Assembly (NCBI GenBank): GCA_020631315.1
Contig: JAHDHM010000082.1
Span: forward strand, 1 to 11,160
DNA length: 11,160 bases
From: Acidimicrobiales bacterium
GTDB lineage: Bacteria; Actinomycetota; Acidimicrobiia; Acidimicrobiales; Poriferisodaliceae
Reading direction: 5' to 3'
Shown piece by piece: positions 6,109 through 11,160 of the stretch; position 1 is the stretch's first letter; the number at the start of each line of letters is the position of its first letter. The position numbers and the translations under genes were made by a program. The notes under the pieces were generated by a model. It saw nothing but the letters and a program-made list of their open reading frames with translations. It had not been told where the DNA came from and made no database searches.

Positions 6109-7629
6109 GTCGATCGTGTCGGCGTCGGCGGGCGCCTTGTCCGGCCGGTAGCCCTTCACCCTCGCGAACCGCAACGCGGCACCACCCGGATAGCGCGTCG
6201 AGGTCTGCACACCGTCGATCGCGATCTCGACCACCAGCTCCGGACGCACCGGAACGACGTGGCGTTCACGAGCCTCGTCGGGGTCGGCCGCCAGCTCGAG
6301 CAGACGCTCCGTCTGCCAGGCGAGCAGCTGGTCGGTCAGGCCCTTGAACGTCTTGCCGACCATCACGGGCGGCCCGCCCGCGGGATCACGGGCACCGAGA
6401 TGCAGGTTGGACAACCACCCGGTCCGTCGCCCGTGCCCCCACTCGGCACCGAGCACCACGAGATCGAGCGTGATCACCGGCTTGATCTTGCGCCACGTCG
6501 TGCCTCGCCGCCCGGCCTCGTACGTCGAGTCGACGTGCTTCACCATCACGCCCTCGTGGCCTTCGGCGACGGTCGCCTCGAAGAACGCAGCACCCTCGTC
6601 CGCGTCGTCGGTGACCAGCATCGGCACCGCCCGATCACCGACGAGACCCTCCAGAGCGGCACGCCGCTCCGACCACGGGCGGTCGAGGAGGTCGTGACCG
6701 TCGAGGTGCATCACGTCGAAGAACCAGACCGACAGCCCGTGACCCGCGCCGCCGCGGTTCGAGAACTGCGACGCCGTGTCCTGGAAGGCGGGGACGGCGT
6801 CGTCGGCGTCGCTCCCGGCACCGATGACCTCACCGTCGAGGACGAATCGGGTCGAGTCGAGCGCCAGCGCCTGCTCGACGACACCCGGCAGGCGGTCGGT
6901 CACATCGTTGAGGTTCCTGGTCACGATGAGGACCTGATCTCCGTCACGATGCACCTGGAGGCGGACGCCGTCGATCTTCCACTCGATCGCATGCTGACCC
7001 TCGGCGGCGGCCAGGGCGTCGCCGACGTCGGCAGCGGTGCTCGCCAACATCGGTTGGATCGGCCGCAGCAGCTCCAGGCCCACGCCCTCCAAGGCCGGTC
7101 GACCACCGTCGAACGCGAGCCGGGCGGTCGCCGTCAGCTCGCCACGCAACATGTGGGCCCGACGCACCACCTTCGCTGGCACGCCCGCTGCCGCTGCGAT
7201 CGCGTCGATCATCACCCCGTCCAGCGCTCCGTGACGCAGCTCACCACCCAGCAGCGCGACGACGAAGCGCTGCTCGGGCTCCGAGAGTCGGCTCATCATC
7301 GAGTCGATCAGCTCGCGGCGTCGTTCGGTGGACCCGGGACCCGAGACCGCCGCGAGCTCCGCGATCCACCCGTCGAACTCGACCACGCTCACCGACGGAT
7401 CGACGGCTGCGTCGGTCGTCAGCCCGGACAGAGTCGCCCAGCCGACGCCGATACGCCCCTGACGGACCTCACCCGACAACGCCGCGACGGCGATGTCGAT
7501 CTCGTCGCCCTCCAGTCGGACCAGCAGTGAGGCGAGCAAGTCGCGCTTCTCGGTGCGTTTGCTCGTCGCTGCGAGGCCCGACGAGACGGCGGCCAGGTCG
7601 GCCAGCAGTGTCGGTCCGGTCGTCTCCAC
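6085..7629 (-). CDS. ligB: ATP-dependent DNA ligase, LigB type
   Basis: This enzyme seals nicks in DNA via ligase-AMP and DNA-adenylate intermediates. The 514-residue product matches the length and domain order of mycobacterial LigB (~507): an N-terminal DNA-binding domain (~5-185), the adenylation domain (~195-395) and a C-terminal OB fold. Motif I is EWKIDGVR with adenylated lysine K218; DGE (265-267), FFDVMHLDG (303-311), EGVMVK (359-364) and WRKIK (379-383) correspond to the later nucleotidyltransferase motifs. The C-terminal RYPGGAALRFARVKGYRPDK...ADTID is characteristic of the family. I chose GTG 7629 because homology starts there (GPTLLADLAAV); the open frame extends to 7770 but that part would overlap the divergent P450 gene. 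No Ku or LigD gene is nearby, so a role in repair rather than end-joining is likely. Its last codons are triplicated downstream. Confidence 0.95.
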   Translation of the reverse strand: METTGPTLLADLAAVSSGLAATSKRTEKRDLLASLLVRLEGDEIDIAVAALSGEVRQGRIGVGWATLSGLTTDAAVDPSVSVVEFDGWIAELAAVSGPGSTERRRELIDSMMSRLSEPEQRFVVALLGGELRHGALDGVMIDAIAAAAGVPAKVVRRAHMLRGELTATARLAFDGGRPALEGVGLELLRPIQPMLASTAADVGDALAAAEGQHAIEWKIDGVRLQVHRDGDQVLIVTRNLNDVTDRLPGVVEQALALDSTRFVLDGEVIGAGSDADDAVPAFQDTASQFSNRGGAGHGLSVWFFDVMHLDGHDLLDRPWSERRAALEGLVGDRAVPMLVTDDADEGAAFFEATVAEGHEGVMVKHVDSTYEAGRRGTTWRKIKPVITLDLVVLGAEWGHGRRTGWLSNLHLGARDPAGGPPVMVGKTFKGLTDQLLAWQTERLLELAADPDEARERHVVPVRPELVVEIAIDGVQTSTRYPGGAALRFARVKGYRPDKAPADADTIDVVTALRR

Positions 7630-7638
7630 TTCGTCATT

Positions 7639-7654
7639 CTGCCGGACACGGCAG
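7639..7654. promoter_or_regulatory. Palindrome between ligB and P450, possible operator
   Basis: CTGCCG-GACA-CGGCAG is a perfect 6-bp inverted repeat in the 58-bp space between the divergent ligB and P450 starts. It directly abuts TACCTT (7655-7660), a candidate -10 for the P450 gene, and overlaps CAGAAT (minus, 7641-7636), a candidate -10 located 6 nt before the ligB GTG. A protein bound here could affect both genes. No regulator for it is encoded nearby. Confidence 0.45.
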
Positions 7655-7687
7655 TACCTTGGCCCCATCGCAACCCCGGAGCCTGCT

Positions 7688-8902
7688 GTGCCGACCTCCG
7701 TCCACGACCTCGACCTCCCCGAGCTGCCGAACGACCTGCGCGGCACCGACGAGGCGACCGCACTGCTCACCGCCGCACGCGAACAGCACTGGCTGGCACG
7801 GACACCGATGGGCTACATCGCGCTCCGCCACGACGGCATCACAAAGGTGTTGCGCGACCGTCGCATGCACCAGCTGGTCAGGCTGCTCGCCGAGATGCGC
7901 GACCTCGACCCTCGTCTTCGCCGCAACGATCGCAACTCGATCCTCACCGCAGAAGGCGACGAGCACCAACGCCTTCGCCGGCTCGTGTCACCGGCGTTCA
8001 CGCCGCGAGCGGCCGACAAGCTCCGTCCGTTCATGGCCCGCACGATGGAACAGCTCATCGACCCGATCGCGGCGACCGGGTCGACCGAGGCGGTGGCGGA
8101 TCTGTGCGAGCCGTACCCGATCCCGATCATCTGTGAGCTCCTCGGCGCGCCTGCCGAGGACTGGGAGGACTTCAGCGTCTGGGCCACCGACGTGCTGTCG
8201 GGTCTGGACGCCGACGCCAACGACAAGGTCGACAGGATCGTCGCCGCACGCGAGGCCCTCGAGGCGTACGTGATCGAGCTCATCGCCCGCCGGCGCACCG
8301 AACCGGCTGACGACCTGCTCACCGTCCTGATCCAGGCCGAGGAAGAAGGCGACCGGCTCTCCGAACAGGAACTGATCACGATGGTCGAAGCCGTCCTGGT
8401 CGCCGGTGTCGACACCACCCGCAACCAGCTCGGTTGCGCGCTCGCACTCTTCGCCCAGTATCCAGAACAGTGGCGACTCCTGCGTGACGACCCGTCGTAC
8501 GTGCCGAAGGCCGTCGAGGAGACGATGCGTCACCTGGGGGCGGTCCGAGGCACCGGTCGCTACGCCTCCGAGGACGTCGTGATCGACGACATCCTCTTCC
8601 CGCAGGGCACCGTCGTCATCACCAGCTTCACCACCGGCAACCACGATCCGGATGCGTTCGCCGACGCGAACTCCTTCGACATCACCAAGGAGACCGGCGG
8701 CGCACCGCAGCTGACGTTCGGCAGCGGCATCCACCACTGTCTCGGCGCGTTCCTCGCCCGTGCCGAGCTGCAGGAAGCACTGCCGATCCTCGCCCGACGT
8801 CTCCCCGACCTCGCACTCGACGGCCCTGTCGAGTGGAAGCCGCCGGCGGTCGCCATCTGGGGCCCGGAACGACTGCCGCTGTCGTTCACCCCGACCGCAT
8901 GA
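7688..8902 (+). CDS. Cytochrome P450
   Basis: A soluble bacterial P450 monooxygenase of 404 residues, the usual size. The I-helix oxygen-activation motif is AGVDTT (239-244), the K-helix ExxR is E278-T-M-R281, and the heme loop is FGSGIHHCLGAF with the axial thiolate Cys351. The start GTG 7688 has GGAG at 7678-7681, 6 nt upstream; earlier in-frame codons run into the ligB promoter. The substrate cannot be read from sequence; the overall look is that of bacterial CYPs that hydroxylate hydrophobic small molecules. It needs a ferredoxin and reductase, and neither is encoded here. Its stop overlaps the start of the downstream methyltransferase (ATGA), so the two are translationally coupled and probably serve one pathway, or the pairing may simply be positional. 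Confidence 0.95.
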   Translation: MPTSVHDLDLPELPNDLRGTDEATALLTAAREQHWLARTPMGYIALRHDGITKVLRDRRMHQLVRLLAEMRDLDPRLRRNDRNSILTAEGDEHQRLRRLVSPAFTPRAADKLRPFMARTMEQLIDPIAATGSTEAVADLCEPYPIPIICELLGAPAEDWEDFSVWATDVLSGLDADANDKVDRIVAAREALEAYVIELIARRRTEPADDLLTVLIQAEEEGDRLSEQELITMVEAVLVAGVDTTRNQLGCALALFAQYPEQWRLLRDDPSYVPKAVEETMRHLGAVRGTGRYASEDVVIDDILFPQGTVVITSFTTGNHDPDAFADANSFDITKETGGAPQLTFGSGIHHCLGAFLARAELQEALPILARRLPDLALDGPVEWKPPAVAIWGPERLPLSFTPTA

Positions 8903-9534
8903 GCGAACGCAACGCCTCCGACGGCCTGGCCGACCTGCCGCCCGAGTCGACCGAGGTCGCCGGCTACTACGACGACTGGGCCGGCGGCTACGACCTCGAC
9001 GTCCAGTCGTGGGGCTATGCGGCTCCGCGCACCGCAGCCGGTCTGCTGGCCGAGGCGTTGGACGGTGGGCAGCCCGTCGCCGACGTCGGCTGCGGCACCG
9101 GTCTGACGGGGGCCGCACTCGCGGGTGCCGGCTTCGCCGTCATCGACGGCGTCGACATCTCCGAATCCTCGCTGGCCGAGGCGGCTGCTCGGTTGGTGTA
9201 TCGGGACCTCGCCGTCGCCGACATCCAGTCACCACCACTGCCGCTCGCCACCGACGCCTATGGCGGCGCGATCTGCATCGGTGTCGCGACCTACGTGGCC
9301 GACATCGGCTCGCTGCTCGACGAGTTGGTCCGCATCGTTGCTCCCGGCGGTCGCGTCGTGGTGACCCAGCGGACCGACCTGTGGGAGCCCAGGGCGACCG
9401 ATGCCGCGATCGCTCGGCTCGAGACGCAGGGCCGCTGGCACGCGACGGTGTCGGAACCGCAGCCGTACCTGCCCGGGAACGCCGAGTACGGCGAACGGGT
9501 CAAGGTCCGCTTCATCGTGGGGCAGGTGAGCTGA
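8899..9534 (+). CDS. Class I SAM-dependent methyltransferase (METTL27-like)
   Basis: The 211-residue protein is a Rossmann-fold methyltransferase. The SAM-binding motif I is DVGCGTGLTG (62-71), the acidic loop after strand 2 is D86 in GVDIS, and post-motif strands include VYRDLAVADIQSPPLP and the loop VAPGGRVVVTQRT. The N-terminal signature YYDDWAGGYDLDVQSWGYAAP resembles the METTL27/WBSCR27 group of small-molecule methyltransferases, as does the Pro-Tyr stretch near the C-terminus (SEPQPYLPG). The substrate is unknown. The start ATG 8899 overlaps the P450 stop as ATGA, giving coupled translation and no need of its own ribosome binding site. The 3' end overlaps the convergent flippase gene by 23 bp. 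Confidence 0.9.
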   Translation: MSERNASDGLADLPPESTEVAGYYDDWAGGYDLDVQSWGYAAPRTAAGLLAEALDGGQPVADVGCGTGLTGAALAGAGFAVIDGVDISESSLAEAAARLVYRDLAVADIQSPPLPLATDAYGGAICIGVATYVADIGSLLDELVRIVAPGGRVVVTQRTDLWEPRATDAAIARLETQGRWHATVSEPQPYLPGNAEYGERVKVRFIVGQVS

Positions 9535-10825
9535 GGGCCTGCACGGCCAGGCGCCGCAGCACCAGCGCCGTCGCCACGGTCGACACCGTGTAGGCGACCT
9601 CCACCCGACCGACGTCAGAGCCGACGCCGAGCACCCAGCCACCAGCCGTCAGCACGGTGAAGCCGACGAGGCCGGCGACCCACCGTTGTGCCGCGACCCG
9701 GACCTGTTCCGTCGCGACGAGGACCTGATGGTGGAGGAACGCGACCACGAACGCCGCCGCACCGAGACAGAACCAGGTCATGTCCGAGGCGCCGACCCGG
9801 AAGTCCTCGCCGAAGAAGGTCTCGACGGCCCACGGGCCGAGGGTCACGAGCCCCGCCGAGGCCCGCAGCCGACCGACGGCGAGCAGCCGCTCCAGCCGGA
9901 TGAGACCGTCGAAGGCCCGTCGGAGCTCACCGGCGACGACATCGGCCGTCAGCGCGGGCAACAACGCTGCCTGCACGGCCTGGAACAAGAACAACGGCAC
10001 TCGTGACAACACGAAGCCCGCGGCCAGCGCGCCGGCCAGCGAACGTGCGGCCTCGTCGTCGGCCATCGCGGCGAGTGCGAGCGGGACCGAGTTCGCGAGG
10101 GCCTGGGCACCCACCTGAGCGATCAGCAACGCGCCGTAGCCGGAGAGCCCCTCGGTCGCTGCGGTGTCGCCATCGTGGCTCATCACTCCCCTCGCCTCGA
10201 TTCGCGGCTCGGACCGCGACGAGGTCGCAACGACCAGAGCGACAGCGAGCAACGGTGAGACGACGAGCACGGCGCCATACGCCACCGGTTCGCTGACGCC
10301 GGCGACCACCAAGACCGTCGCGAGCACCACCCTGGCCACGCCTTCGCCCGCGAGCGCCGACCCGTAGGCGCCGAAGGCACTGCGCCCCGAGGCCACGCCA
10401 CGCAACGCCTGGAGCGCGCCGAACGAGGCGACCGCTCCCGCGATGACACACAGCGCTGACCACGAACCGAATCCGGCGACGGGCAGACCGACCACGAACA
10501 CCAGCACCGCTGCCCCGAGCGACATCCGGCCGACCGTCGTGACCGCGGCGTGCACGAGGTCATGGTCGGCACCGCCCTGCGCACGGCGTGCGGCGACGGC
10601 CCGCGTCAACGTCTGCTCGAGCGGAACGAAGAGACCGGGTCCGAGCACGAACACCGCGAACCAGATGGTCGAGAGCAGTGAGTAGTCGGCGGTGTCCAGG
10701 CGACCGGTACGCGCCGGCAGCGTGAGGAACACGTACGACGCGACACCGTTCACGAGGACCCCGACGGCGATCGGGATCGTCCCACCCGGCAGCGCCTGCA
10801 GCTGGACGCGGGCTCTCGTCAGCAC
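9512..10825 (-). CDS. Polysaccharide-type flippase (MOP superfamily, Wzx-like)
   Basis: A 437-residue integral membrane protein with about a dozen hydrophobic segments. It begins GGTIPIAVGVLVNGVASYVFL and has the long inner segments typical of the MOP exporter superfamily (Wzx/RfbX, MurJ relatives), which flip lipid-linked saccharides across the cytoplasmic membrane. A mid-protein loop with charged residues (SSRSEPRIEARG...) separates the two halves. Family assignment rests on topology, length and the RVPLFLFQAVQAALLPAL stretch; the substrate is unknown. The start GTG 10825 is preceded by GGAGAGG with a 7-nt spacer and overlaps the upstream gene's stop by 7 bp, so the two are coupled. The open frame extends to 10954, but that part is Arg/Cys-rich and not membrane-like. 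At the 3' end it overlaps the methyltransferase gene. Confidence 0.85.
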   Translation of the reverse strand: MLTRARVQLQALPGGTIPIAVGVLVNGVASYVFLTLPARTGRLDTADYSLLSTIWFAVFVLGPGLFVPLEQTLTRAVAARRAQGGADHDLVHAAVTTVGRMSLGAAVLVFVVGLPVAGFGSWSALCVIAGAVASFGALQALRGVASGRSAFGAYGSALAGEGVARVVLATVLVVAGVSEPVAYGAVLVVSPLLAVALVVATSSRSEPRIEARGVMSHDGDTAATEGLSGYGALLIAQVGAQALANSVPLALAAMADDEAARSLAGALAAGFVLSRVPLFLFQAVQAALLPALTADVVAGELRRAFDGLIRLERLLAVGRLRASAGLVTLGPWAVETFFGEDFRVGASDMTWFCLGAAAFVVAFLHHQVLVATEQVRVAAQRWVAGLVGFTVLTAGGWVLGVGSDVGRVEVAYTVSTVATALVLRRLAVQALSSPAPR

Positions 10826-11121
10826 GACGCAGCCTCTCCGGTGGTGTCCCCCGCCCCGTCGACGGCAGGCTCCGCTGTCTCGTCCGGAGCAGGTTCGTCC
10901 GCCGCGACGAACTCGCCGACCAGTGCAGCGACGAGCAGCGCGACCGCCATCCATGCGAGCTCGTGGGCCCTGGCCATGTCACCTGGCCAATGACCCCCGT
11001 GACCGATGTCGAAGCGAGCCTGCAGGTACACCTCGTACAGACCGGCGGCCGCCACGGCCGCACCTGCAGCGACGAAGGTCAGGGCGGGGCGACGCCATCG
11101 GCCTGCGAGCACGAGCAGCAC
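10819..11121 (-). CDS. C-terminal part of a multi-pass membrane protein, 5' end uncertain
   Basis: The frame encodes 100 residues from GTG 11121: a hydrophobic start VLLVLAG, a membrane helix at ~12-29, a short external loop with WPGDMARAHELAW, a second helix at ~53-73, and an acidic Glu/Pro/Ala-rich tail. WP...RAH and the following helix resemble the closing segment of large multi-pass membrane proteins of glycan or cell-envelope loci (my recollection, not a search). The same frame stays hydrophobic upstream to ~11142 and then meets TGA at 11148-11146, so GTG 11121 would cut through a membrane helix. Either the protein is short, or an upstream longer gene is interrupted by a nonsense change or sequence error. 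Its stop overlaps the flippase start, suggesting joint function in envelope polysaccharide assembly. Confidence 0.5.
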   Translation of the reverse strand: MLLVLAGRWRRPALTFVAAGAAVAAAGLYEVYLQARFDIGHGGHWPGDMARAHELAWMAVALLVAALVGEFVAADEPAPDETAEPAVDGAGDTTGEAASC

Positions 11122-11160
11122 CGCAGCCGCAGCGCCGGGGACGCGTCATCGCCCCTCCGA

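Noticed and set aside
6085..7629. Possible bacterial NHEJ locus around the ATP-dependent ligase
   Set aside because: No Ku, polymerase or nuclease domain is present here, and the ligase is of the stand-alone LigB type.
7630..7770. N-terminal extension of ligB to 7770
   Set aside because: Homology to LigB begins near GTG 7629; the extension would overlap the divergent P450 start and is Ser/Arg-rich.
10826..10954. N-terminal extension of the flippase
   Set aside because: It is Arg/Cys/Gly-rich, antiparallel to membrane topology, and overlaps the upstream membrane gene; GTG 10825 has a good ribosome binding site.

Overview
The window is GC-rich bacterial DNA, most likely from an actinomycete. 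GC-rich third codon positions, GTG starts, a mycobacterial-type ATP-dependent DNA ligase (LigB), TANNNT-like -10 elements placed just before start codons and a P450 all point that way. Class Acidimicrobiia (Ilumatobacter-like) is my best guess from overall gene style; no rRNA or other marker gene is present to prove it. I see no tRNA, insertion sequence, prophage or CRISPR array.

Layout. (1) At 1-1723 are the end of a 6-phosphogluconate dehydrogenase gene and a complete zwf, translationally coupled, forming the oxidative pentose phosphate branch. (2) At 1790-2496 a TetR-family regulator follows a perfect palindrome that looks like its own operator; it converges on a HAD-IB phosphatase gene (2504-3232, minus). 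(3) At 3293-3894 a structured inverted repeat precedes a small gene for a protein built on a nine-residue GSILSIGSx repeat. (4) At 3927-5262 on the minus strand are a class II aldolase/adducin-like protein and, upstream of it, a small protein with a compact N-terminal domain and two copies of the peptide GGNDRLAALMAKSKAAR. (5) Divergent from the latter, at 5357-6040, is a histidine-phosphatase-family gene. The two divergent genes share the same GTAGCCTC-N7-ATG start arrangement, suggesting leaderless transcripts. (6) ligB (6085-7629, minus) converges on the phosphatase across a 24-bp triplicated element that repeats the last eight codons of ligB, stop codon included. (7) Divergent from ligB is a coupled P450-methyltransferase pair (7688-9534), with a palindrome between the two start regions. 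(8) At 9512-11121 on the minus strand are a MOP-type polysaccharide flippase and, overlapping it upstream, the tail of a multi-pass membrane protein whose 5' end looks disturbed or truncated near the window edge.

The gene content is mainly chromosomal housekeeping plus accessory metabolism. No single defence or mobile system is evident. The most unusual items are the SIGS-repeat protein with its structured upstream region, the stop-containing 24-bp triplication between convergent genes, and the NDRLAALMAKSKAAR protein.
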